From NCBI GenBank assembly GCA_003202005.1, contig QJJF01000008.1, forward strand, positions 167,609-231,608: a stretch of DNA of 64,000 nucleotides. The letters are read 5' to 3'. Position numbers and translations under genes: made by a program. The notes under the pieces are model-generated. The model was not told the origin of the DNA and searched no databases. It saw only the letters and a program-made list of their open reading frames with translations. The stretch is from Williamsia faeni (GTDB lineage: Bacteria; Actinomycetota; Actinomycetes; Mycobacteriales; Mycobacteriaceae). Shown in pieces: positions 51,256 through 59,601 of the stretch. The stretch's first letter is position 1, and every line of letters begins with the position of its first letter.

Positions 51256-54200
51256 TGGGGGACGAAGAGGCTGGCGTCGCTCAGAGTCGGGCTGCGCGTT
51301 TCGAGGTTGGCGAGAAGGTTGCGCTCCGAGTCGACGACCACAAGGTCGGGGTCGTGATCCGGGTAATCCCACACGGCACCAGCCAACCACGTTATCGCGT
51401 CTTTCATGGGCCAGACGAAAGGGAGTACGACGAAAAGCAGCTCGTCCTCGATCGCAGCGGGTCCGAGAGCCCGAGTGATCTGATCGCGGCACTCGAGGAG
51501 GGGCGCTTTCTGGCTCCGGATGAGTTTCGTGCACGAGTCACCAGTGAGCGGCTCGCCCACCCTGCCATCAACTCGCTGTATGCAATGCGGGCAGCGCGGA
51601 TCTTGCACGTTCCGTTTCAATACAAGCCGCTCTTACGCCTCCTCCGCGCTGACCAGCCCAGGCTGCTGATAGCGGATGACGTGGGGGTCGGCAAGACCAT
51701 CGAGGCCGGGTTGATCCTCAAGGAACTTGAAGCCAGAGGGGACGTCGAGCGGGTCCTGGTGATGTGCCCGCGATCCCTCGCGCACAAGTGGCGTTCCGAA
51801 ATGCGACGCTTCGACGAGGATTTCAAGATCCTCGACGGGGCCACTCTCCAGCATTGCCTCCGAGAGACCGACATCGACGGCTGGCCGAGTGAAGCCGCGC
51901 GAGCGATTCTGCCGATGGAGCTGATTCAGCGACAGGAACATCTGGAGGGTGACGATCGCCGGCCTGGGTTGCTGACGCTCGAGCAGCCTCCCCGATTCGA
52001 CCTTCTCATCATCGACGAAGCTCACCACATGAGGAACACCGAGACTGCTCGTTACGACGCGGCTCGGTTCCTGACCACGATTTCTCACGCGGTCGTGATG
52101 CTCTCCGCGACACCGGTACACACCGGTGCGGAGAACCTGTTCACGCTCCTGCAGCTTCTTCGCGCGGACCTCTTCCCCAACTACGACACCTTTCGGCGGA
52201 TGGTCGAGCCCAACCGCCATGTAACCAACGCGATGCGCCACGTCCGGACCGGAGCGCCCGAAGACTCGTGGCGTGCCGCGGCGACGAATGCGCTCGAGTC
52301 CGCAAGCACGACCTCATGGGGAGCCGAGGCGCTCGTCCGCGCTCCGCAATTCGTGCATTGGACAGCGCGACTGCGCTCAGCCGAGCCGATGAGCGACGAG
52401 GAACGCGTGACATGCCTTCGCGACCTTGAAGAGTTGCACTCGCTTGCACTGGTCATGAACCGGACCCGCCGCAGGGACATCGGACCGTTCACACAACGCG
52501 AGCCGGTCACGGTCGAGGTGCCATTCACGGCCGAGCAGCAGTCCTTTTACAACAACCTCGTCGCCTGGCAGCGACAGGTGCATGAGGTTCTGCACAGTAG
52601 CGCGGTCGCCAACCTGGTCCTCTCCCAGATCGAACGGCAAGCAGCGAGTTGCCTTTCCGGCGTTGTCGAAAGCCTCGCCGAGGTCGTCCGCACCGGAAGG
52701 CTGCATTCGCGAGGAGATTCCGACGACGAAGACAATGAGGGGCAGATGCTGCTGCCGCCGGAGCTCAAAGGCGAAGCAGCTGACCTGCTCGAGCAGGCAC
52801 GCCAGCTGCCCCCGGAGGATCCGAAGCTGGATCGACTATTACAGCTCCTCCGCGACACCACGGGCGCCGAAGACGGGCCTGGCAAGCTGCTCGTATTCAC
52901 GTCCTTCCGCAAGACGATCGCTCATCTGGAGCGGGCGGTCCGAACTGGTGCGACCCGAATCGCGGTTGTTCACGGCGACATCGACGACAACGAGCGTCAG
53001 GCCCTTCGTGCACGGTTCCGCCTACCGCGCACCGATCGCGATGCGATCGACGTGCTCCTTTCAACCGAGGTCGGAGCAGAGGGACTCGACTACGAGTTTT
53101 GTGATCGCCTTGTCAACTACGACATCCCATGGAATCCGATGCGGGTCGAGCAGCGGATCGGCCGCATCGACCGATTCGGTCAGCGCAGCCCCAAGGTCCT
53201 GATCTATAACTTCGTCACACCCGGCACGGTCGAAGACCGGGTCTTCATGCGCTGCTACGAGCGGCTCGGGATCTTCCGCGATACAGTCGGCGACCTCGAA
53301 GAGGTACTCGGCGAGACCACCGCTGCGCTCAACCAGCTGGCCACCGACCCGCGTCTCACCCTAGAGCAGGCCGCTCACAGGGCGAGACAAGAGGCCGACA
53401 ACGTCACCCGCCGTGCCGAGGAGCAGCGTCGGCTCGAGGATGAGGCACCGGGTCTGCTCGGACTCGACGACGCGCTCATCGACGAAGCCGAGGCGATTGA
53501 CGCCCGAGGTCGGTTCGTGACTGGCGAGGAGGTCCGCGAGATAGTCGAAGGGTTCCTGAGTGATCATCTGCATGGCGGCTCGCTGCGCCCGGGGTCGTCC
53601 GATTCGACGGGTCTCGTTTTCGATCTGCACCTCCGGCTCGCCGAGCACCGACAGGAGCTGCGGTCAATGCTCTCTCGTCTACCTCGCTCCGACCGCACCG
53701 CCCTCGAACTGCGCAAAGCGCTTGGCGACAACGCGCCGGTCAGCCTCACGTTCGACCAGGAGGTCGCTGTCGCACGGCGGGAGATCCACTTTGTGACGCC
53801 GGTGCACCCGCTCGCCCGACTTGCCGTGGGCTTCTGGAGGCGCCGCACGGATCCGCTGGTTGCGCAACTTTCGTTGACCGACACGGAGATTCCGGCAGGC
53901 CGATACCTCTTCGCGCTCGAACGCTGGGACGAGCTGGCAGCCCGCCCGGGCGCGCGGCTCGTCCCGGTCGTCGTCGGATTCAGCAACGCCGCTCCGGCTG
54001 ACCATGTCGCCGAGCGCCTTCTCGCAGCGGTCCGTGTTGCGGACGCCGTTCCGAGTATCGCGCCGGGACCCGTCTCCACCGAAGCCACAGTAGCGCTCGA
54101 CGGCCACGCCCACGAGCTTCGGCAGGCGGCTATCGCCCACTTGCAGGAGACCAACAGTGCGCTCGTGGATCAGCGTCTGGCCTCGCTGGATCTGTTCTAC

Positions 54201-54404
54201 CGGGGGCTGCTCGCCCAGCTCGACTCCGTGCTCGGCGCGTCGACTGATCTGAAGATCATCAGGATGAAGACCTCCGAGCGCGACCGCCACCGCCATGAGC
54301 ACCAGCGACGAAGGGCCGAACTGGAGCGCCGGCGCGACGCTGACATCGTCTCGACCCGAATCGCGATGGGGATAGTCGAGGTCCGCGATGCCGTCGGACT
54401 ATGA
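51255..54404 (+). CDS. SNF2-family DEAD/DEAH helicase
   Basis: A 1049-residue superfamily 2 translocase from ATG 51255 (GGAAG upstream; a GTG at 51195 is an alternative). Motif I is IADDVGVGKTIEAGLILKEL (~140), Ia VMCPRSLAHKWRSEM, II LLIIDEAHHMRN (~252), III VMLSATPVHT. Helicase C shows VFTSFRKTIAHLERAV, STEVGAEGLDYEF and RIGRIDRFGQR (~640). An N-terminal SH3-like stretch (EVGEKVALRVDDHKVGVVIR) precedes. The C-terminal ~350 residues are an accessory region ending in a basic coiled coil. It is the motor of the six-gene operon; its stop overlaps the next gene by 17 bp. Confidence 0.88.
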   Translation: MGDEEAGVAQSRAARFEVGEKVALRVDDHKVGVVIRVIPHGTSQPRYRVFHGPDEREYDEKQLVLDRSGSESPSDLIAALEEGRFLAPDEFRARVTSERLAHPAINSLYAMRAARILHVPFQYKPLLRLLRADQPRLLIADDVGVGKTIEAGLILKELEARGDVERVLVMCPRSLAHKWRSEMRRFDEDFKILDGATLQHCLRETDIDGWPSEAARAILPMELIQRQEHLEGDDRRPGLLTLEQPPRFDLLIIDEAHHMRNTETARYDAARFLTTISHAVVMLSATPVHTGAENLFTLLQLLRADLFPNYDTFRRMVEPNRHVTNAMRHVRTGAPEDSWRAAATNALESASTTSWGAEALVRAPQFVHWTARLRSAEPMSDEERVTCLRDLEELHSLALVMNRTRRRDIGPFTQREPVTVEVPFTAEQQSFYNNLVAWQRQVHEVLHSSAVANLVLSQIERQAASCLSGVVESLAEVVRTGRLHSRGDSDDEDNEGQMLLPPELKGEAADLLEQARQLPPEDPKLDRLLQLLRDTTGAEDGPGKLLVFTSFRKTIAHLERAVRTGATRIAVVHGDIDDNERQALRARFRLPRTDRDAIDVLLSTEVGAEGLDYEFCDRLVNYDIPWNPMRVEQRIGRIDRFGQRSPKVLIYNFVTPGTVEDRVFMRCYERLGIFRDTVGDLEEVLGETTAALNQLATDPRLTLEQAAHRARQEADNVTRRAEEQRRLEDEAPGLLGLDDALIDEAEAIDARGRFVTGEEVREIVEGFLSDHLHGGSLRPGSSDSTGLVFDLHLRLAEHRQELRSMLSRLPRSDRTALELRKALGDNAPVSLTFDQEVAVARREIHFVTPVHPLARLAVGFWRRRTDPLVAQLSLTDTEIPAGRYLFALERWDELAARPGARLVPVVVGFSNAAPADHVAERLLAAVRVADAVPSIAPGPVSTEATVALDGHAHELRQAAIAHLQETNSALVDQRLASLDLFYRGLLAQLDSVLGASTDLKIIRMKTSERDRHRHEHQRRRAELERRRDADIVSTRIAMGIVEVRDAVGL

Positions 54405-57400
54405 GGCGATCCGAACTGAGCACCTCCACCGCTACGGAGTGGACGTCGGCAACTACGGCGGCCTTTTAGTCGACATCTACTCCGATCGGACCCAATTCCT
54501 GTTCGAGCTCCTGCAAAACGCTCAGGACGCGCACGCGACCCGGGTGCGATTTGACCTCCATTCCGATCGGCTCGAGGTCAGGCACAACGGACGCCAATTC
54601 ACTGAGGCCGACGTGACCGGTATCTGCGGGATCAAGCGCTCAACCAAAGCGGACGATCCTGACCAGATCGGCCGCTTCGGAATCGGATTCAAATCCGTCT
54701 ATGCGTATACGTCGCGACCGACGGTGCACTGCGGCGACGAGCACTTCCAGGTCAAGGACTACGTGTACCCGCATCCAGCCGACCCGGTCGAACCGGGAGC
54801 CGAGTGGTCAACGCTCCAGATCCTTCCGTTCGACCGTTCAGACATGACACCGAAAGCCGCCGTCGACGAAATCTCTCGCCGCCTGCGCCGACTCAGCGGT
54901 CGGACGATTCTTTTTCTCAGGAACCTCACCGAGCTCGAATGGTCCATTCCAAACGGACGCTCGTACCGAATTCGTCGCGAGACAAGGACTGAGCGCGCGG
55001 CTCGAAGGGTGTCCCTGCTGACCGGCGTGGCCTCCCAATCTCAGGAGGAGTGGTTGGTATTCGACCGGCCCGTCCACCTTGCCGACGGTGTTGATCCCGG
55101 CGCAATAGAGGTCGCTTTCGCCCTCACCCTCGACAATCGTGGTGCCGAGCTGATCACTCCGGCGAAGGACACGGAGCTGGTCGCGTTCTTCCCAACGAGC
55201 CGTGAAACCCACGTCGGGTTCCTCATCCAAGGCCCGTTCGTACCGACGGCATCTAGGGATAACGTCCGCGACGACCACCCGCTTAATCGACGACTTGCCA
55301 CCGAGGCTGCTGCGCTGACGATCGACGCGCTGGAGGCGATCAAGGAGATGGGCCTACTAAAGGCCGGAGCGCTCGAGGCCCTGCCGCTCGACTCCGCCAC
55401 GTTCCCGCGCGGCAATCTGCTTCGTCCTCTCTACGATTCGGTTCGAGATGCGCTTACCAACCGTCCATTCCTACCCACCGCTGACGGCCGCTACTTGGCC
55501 GCGACGCAGGTCCGGCTCGCTCGAGGCAGAGGTCTACGCGAATTGCTCTCACCCGAGCAGCTCGGCGAACTGCTTGAGTTCGATGGTGAGGTTGCCTGGC
55601 TAACCGCCGACATCTCGGCCGACCGCACACAGACCCTGCACCGTTACCTAGTGGGGCACCGACTATTTCCATGGAGTGCCGAACCCGAGGTACCTCCGCT
55701 AGTCCCTGGCATGGAGCTCGATCCCGACGCGGTCTTTCGCCGGATCGATTCGAGCTTCCTTGCCCGACAACCAGCCGACTGGATCATCTCGTTTTACCGG
55801 TGGCTCGCCGGACAACCAGCTCTGGTCAAGACTCTCGGCTCGAAAGAAATAGTCAGACGAAGCGATGGCAAACACGTCTCGGCTTTTGCAGGCGAGCGAC
55901 CCCAGGTGTGGCTGCCCCCTGACGGCGAGACCTCCTACCCGGTCGTCGACCGAGTAGTCGCCGCCGACCCCGGAGCGCTCGACTTCCTGTGCACAGTCGG
56001 CCTCACCGAGCCCGACGCGGCGGACGAAGTCGTGACCACGATACTGCCGCGCTATCACCCCGATGGCGAGAAACCCAATCCGGACGAGCACACGTCCAAT
56101 CTCGATCGTATCGCGGCCGCACTCATCGGTGCGACCGGTACGAAGCTCACGGCACTCACCGAGGAGCTCATCAAGACACCGTTCCTGCTGACCTACAACC
56201 CAACCAACCACAACCACTACTGGCGTCTCCCCCCGCAATCCTATGAACCCTCCGACCAGCTCGAAATCTTCATGGAGGGAAGCGAAGACGTGTTCTTCCT
56301 TACAGACGAATCCCTTGGTCACATCGATCTCTGGCGAGGTCTCGGTGTCAAGAGCGGCATTGAAATCCTGAGACGCCAACCTGACCGCTGGACCGGCTAC
56401 GTGACAGTTCGCGATCGTCACAGCTCGCACGAACGCGGGCGACACCGCTTTGACCCAGATCTTCGGATTGTTGGACTGGAGCACGCGCTCGGAAATCCGA
56501 CGCTCGAGCGTTCACTCCTCGTCTGGAACCTGATCTCATCGTTGGATACGCCAATCCGTGGTGAGGTCGAGACATGCACACGCAGTAACTATTCGGGCTC
56601 GCAGATCAAAACAGTCAATTCACCTGTGGCCAAGCTGCTTGCAAAGCACCACTGGCTGCTAGATCTCGACGGCAACTGGCGCATGCCAGAAGAGATCACA
56701 CTGGACGATCTTGATTCTACCTACCCTAGGGACGATGATCTCGCGCGACAGCTTGAGATGCGATCGAAGGTCGCCCGTGAGGTAGCTGACCTCCTCGAGA
56801 TCGACAGCGACGATCTTGACCTGCTCCGGCGGCACCCCGCGCTGGTGCAAAGGATGATGGTTGAGGCACGTGAGGTGGAACGTGGCGCCGGTGTCAACGA
56901 AAGCCGGGATGTGGACACGAACGACGATGAAGGCGATTCGGACAGCGAAACGATCGATGTCCCCGACGCGATCTTCGAGGCGTTCAATCGACAGGGAGAA
57001 GCTGAGGTCGACGAGTTCGTTGGCGATGGAGCAGCGGCGAACCCTGCGAGAAGGCAGGAGCGCTCCGCACAGGTGCTCTCGCGCTCGAAAGAGGCTGAGC
57101 CGTCGCGTCGCGCCCGGTTCACGTTCCTTTCCCGGAAGGTCTGGGAGCCACGCGATCCTGCAGTCCGCGCTTACCTTCTGCAGACCTACGGCGGGCGATG
57201 CCAGATATGCCAAGCGACATTCCCACGCCGCGACGGGGAGCCGTTCTTCGAGGCGCGATACATCGTGTCGCGCGTCGCACGACGCTGGCTCGACACACCT
57301 GGCAACAGCCTCTGCCTCTGCCCGACGTGCCTCGCCAAAACGCTTCATGGCAGCTCGAAAGCCGTTGACATCCTGCACGAGTTGCGAGAGCTAGCAGAGG

Positions 57401-57531
57401 ACGTCATCAATCTGCCCGATGGTGGGACCGTGAGCGTCGAACTCTGCGGGGAGCCAGTCTCTCTGAGGTTCGCCCAGCGTCACCTCATCGACCTCGGGGC
57501 GCTGCTCGCCGCAGAATCAGTGGACCCGTAA
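54388..57531 (+). CDS. Sacsin/Hsp90-like GHKL ATPase with C-terminal HNH-like zinc motif
   Basis: A 1047-residue protein. The N-terminal GHKL ATPase is clear: N box FLFELLQNAQDAHATRVRFD (~40), G1-type VRHNGRQFTEADVTGICGIK, and G2 RFGIGFKSVYAYT. This is the sacsin-type (Hsp90-related) arrangement. A long middle region of unknown fold follows. Near residue 938 a zinc motif GGRCQICQATFPRRDGEPF is followed by EARYIVSR and NSLCLCPTCLAK (two CxxC pairs with conserved acidic residues), an HNH-like nuclease fold as in NO VEIN-type proteins. It begins inside the helicase gene and ends on the next start (TAATGA). Likely ATP-gated nuclease or scaffold; function not established. Confidence 0.82.
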   Translation: MPSDYEAIRTEHLHRYGVDVGNYGGLLVDIYSDRTQFLFELLQNAQDAHATRVRFDLHSDRLEVRHNGRQFTEADVTGICGIKRSTKADDPDQIGRFGIGFKSVYAYTSRPTVHCGDEHFQVKDYVYPHPADPVEPGAEWSTLQILPFDRSDMTPKAAVDEISRRLRRLSGRTILFLRNLTELEWSIPNGRSYRIRRETRTERAARRVSLLTGVASQSQEEWLVFDRPVHLADGVDPGAIEVAFALTLDNRGAELITPAKDTELVAFFPTSRETHVGFLIQGPFVPTASRDNVRDDHPLNRRLATEAAALTIDALEAIKEMGLLKAGALEALPLDSATFPRGNLLRPLYDSVRDALTNRPFLPTADGRYLAATQVRLARGRGLRELLSPEQLGELLEFDGEVAWLTADISADRTQTLHRYLVGHRLFPWSAEPEVPPLVPGMELDPDAVFRRIDSSFLARQPADWIISFYRWLAGQPALVKTLGSKEIVRRSDGKHVSAFAGERPQVWLPPDGETSYPVVDRVVAADPGALDFLCTVGLTEPDAADEVVTTILPRYHPDGEKPNPDEHTSNLDRIAAALIGATGTKLTALTEELIKTPFLLTYNPTNHNHYWRLPPQSYEPSDQLEIFMEGSEDVFFLTDESLGHIDLWRGLGVKSGIEILRRQPDRWTGYVTVRDRHSSHERGRHRFDPDLRIVGLEHALGNPTLERSLLVWNLISSLDTPIRGEVETCTRSNYSGSQIKTVNSPVAKLLAKHHWLLDLDGNWRMPEEITLDDLDSTYPRDDDLARQLEMRSKVAREVADLLEIDSDDLDLLRRHPALVQRMMVEAREVERGAGVNESRDVDTNDDEGDSDSETIDVPDAIFEAFNRQGEAEVDEFVGDGAAANPARRQERSAQVLSRSKEAEPSRRARFTFLSRKVWEPRDPAVRAYLLQTYGGRCQICQATFPRRDGEPFFEARYIVSRVARRWLDTPGNSLCLCPTCLAKTLHGSSKAVDILHELRELAEDVINLPDGGTVSVELCGEPVSLRFAQRHLIDLGALLAAESVDP

Positions 57532-57836
57532 TGAAACGGGCCGGGCGAACGAGAACCCTTTTTGATCGCTGCAATCACACGAAAAGTCTTGCGGTCCATA
57601 CTATCGCTCTCAATGAGAGCTCCGCGATGGCCTACTTGCGAGGTTTGCAGAATTACGAGCACGCCACGCCAGCCCAGTCGTCCGTCGGGGCTATCTCGCG
57701 CACTCCGTTGTCTGTTGACAGCCAGTTAGTACCACTCAGCAACATACTCGCAGAAGCTTTCGCGGTGGCGGTCGCGCCAACGGAGGTGGCGCCGAGCATG
57801 GAAATGGCTGCGGCCGAGGCGTCTGAATTCGATTAG
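57531..57836 (+). CDS. Small operon protein of unknown function
   Basis: A 101-residue frame beginning on the last base of the previous gene's stop (TAATGA) and ending 10 bp before the next GTG, so its ends fit the operon exactly. The N-terminus is basic (MKRAGRTRTLFDRCNHTK) and the C-terminus acidic and Ala-rich (VAVAPTEVAPSMEMAAAEAS). No domain recognised. Confidence 0.55.
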   Translation: MKRAGRTRTLFDRCNHTKSLAVHTIALNESSAMAYLRGLQNYEHATPAQSSVGAISRTPLSVDSQLVPLSNILAEAFAVAVAPTEVAPSMEMAAAEASEFD

Positions 57837-57846
57837 GGAGGGCTGC

Positions 57847-59601
57847 GTGACCACATCAACGTCCAAGGAGACCGAACCCGGGTTGGTCTGGGGTTGGGAA
57901 CATACGGGTCCGGTGTGGGGCGCCAAGGCCTACCCACCCATGTCCGGCCAAGACCACCTCGGTCTGGGATCAGTCAGCTCCGACCGCATCCTCCCGACGT
58001 TGTCCCCCGGCATTAATGTGTTGACCGTCCATCCGCGGTACTGGTCGTTCTATTCGTTTGTAATTGATGAATTCTGGGCACGACATCTACCGCGCACCCG
58101 GGCGGCATTCCGAGATTTCTACCGCCCCCGCGAAGCGCTGTTCTCGATGGCATGCCACGTGTGTGACACCAAAGAACACGCCACCGTAGGGGGCAATGTC
58201 ATCGGCTCACGGCGAGTGTCATCGCTTGCCTTGGGAAACTCCTTCGACCCCGCCTTCGACTACATCAAAGAACCATTGGGCGGGTACTCGCTGTACCGAT
58301 CCGCCATGGAGGCCACGGGGATCCTTGTCATCGCCACACCCGCCAACGGCTTCGCGTTCGATGCACTCACCCCAACGGGCCGCGCGCTGGCCGCCGCCTA
58401 CCGCGATGCGATTTCCTCAACGGAGCTATGGCGAAACCATCTCAGCGGCACTCTCGATGAGTCCGTCTCCCGAGATGTCCTAGTCGACTTCGCGCGCCAT
58501 GGGTGTCTGTGCCGGCTCCGTGTAGCGAAGAAATACGATCTTCCGTTGCTGCAGGATCTGTTCACCCATGCGGGAACTCCGGCGCAATCCGCGGCCCGAC
58601 GCCAGACACTCCGACTGCTGCTCGATTTGAGCCAAACCGGGCAAGACGACGGCATCAGCGAGCACACGTTTCGGGTGCTGATCTATTTTCGACAGATCGA
58701 CGGAGTGAGGTACAAGGCTCAGGCCGACCTCGCGGGCGTGGCACGACGATGGCGGCTGTATCAGGCGCGTGAGTACTTCGCGTTCGCGTTCAACCGACTG
58801 CTCGGCTGGCTCGTTCGTCAGGGTGCACACGAGTCCGGCGAGGGACTGGTGGTGTTGCCATTGACCAGAATCTGGGAATTGGTGGACGACGCACTGGACA
58901 GCAACGACTTCGCGAAACAGACGCGGATGGGGAATGTGCGAGTGCGCTCATCCACATCGGCCGTACGGTTTGCCGACTTGTTGGCCTCGCGAGTGGACCT
59001 GAAGCCGGATTTGGACGACGTGTGGCCACCGCACCAAACTCTCGACGAGCGCGCTCTTTTCGAATGGTGTTCCAACGACATCGACGACGCGGAGACACTC
59101 GTCGCGATGCTCGCGCTGGTATTGCTGATCTACCGCAGAATCTGGCTGCCAGGCAGGATCGAGAATCTGGGTGAGGACGAACAATTGCTTGCCGAAGGCG
59201 ACAGCCTCCGGATCGGGATGTTGCGGTTCTTCGAGAAGCTCACCAAACGACTAATGGCCGGGGCAACACTGTCCGAACTTGCTCGGTGGCTGATCCACGA
59301 CTTCGTCATCGTGCAGCATGAGCGAGTAGCGACGGCCAAACTCCCCGACGACACCTTCCGTCTCCGTCGCGTGGGTGACAGTGTGCAGTTCTTTCCCCAC
59401 CAAACGGCCGACGCAAAGCTGAACAACAGCAGGTACGGCGCGTTGAGCACGACAGCCCACGAACTGGGTCTCGTGTCGAGTCTGCGAGATCCGCAACGCA
59501 AGCTGACCATGGCGGGCCGTCAGCTGCTTACGAAGGGTGATCTGCCGGCGGGCGCGTTGGCGGCAGCGGCGGAGCCCTTCGCACAAGAGTTGGAGCAGTG
59601 A
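57847..59601 (+). CDS. Unknown 584-residue operon protein
   Basis: Starts at GTG 57847 with GGGAGG upstream. A 584-residue, probably cytosolic protein: N-terminal RYWSFYSFVIDEFWARHLPR and FRDFYRPREALFSMACHVCD, with a CHVCD pair. The middle contains QTLRLLLDLSQTGQDDGISE and RWRLYQAREYFAFAFNRLLG. The C-terminal part is helical (AGATLSELARWLIHDFVIVQ). No catalytic motif recognised. Its stop overlaps the start of the PLD-like gene (GTGA), implying stoichiometric coupling. It may be a structural or specificity subunit. Confidence 0.7.
   Translation: MTTSTSKETEPGLVWGWEHTGPVWGAKAYPPMSGQDHLGLGSVSSDRILPTLSPGINVLTVHPRYWSFYSFVIDEFWARHLPRTRAAFRDFYRPREALFSMACHVCDTKEHATVGGNVIGSRRVSSLALGNSFDPAFDYIKEPLGGYSLYRSAMEATGILVIATPANGFAFDALTPTGRALAAAYRDAISSTELWRNHLSGTLDESVSRDVLVDFARHGCLCRLRVAKKYDLPLLQDLFTHAGTPAQSAARRQTLRLLLDLSQTGQDDGISEHTFRVLIYFRQIDGVRYKAQADLAGVARRWRLYQAREYFAFAFNRLLGWLVRQGAHESGEGLVVLPLTRIWELVDDALDSNDFAKQTRMGNVRVRSSTSAVRFADLLASRVDLKPDLDDVWPPHQTLDERALFEWCSNDIDDAETLVAMLALVLLIYRRIWLPGRIENLGEDEQLLAEGDSLRIGMLRFFEKLTKRLMAGATLSELARWLIHDFVIVQHERVATAKLPDDTFRLRRVGDSVQFFPHQTADAKLNNSRYGALSTTAHELGLVSSLRDPQRKLTMAGRQLLTKGDLPAGALAAAAEPFAQELEQ

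Noticed and set aside
50860..51534. Minus-strand frame opposite the start of the helicase operon
   Set aside because: Antisense to the helicase N-terminus, with no recognisable domain.
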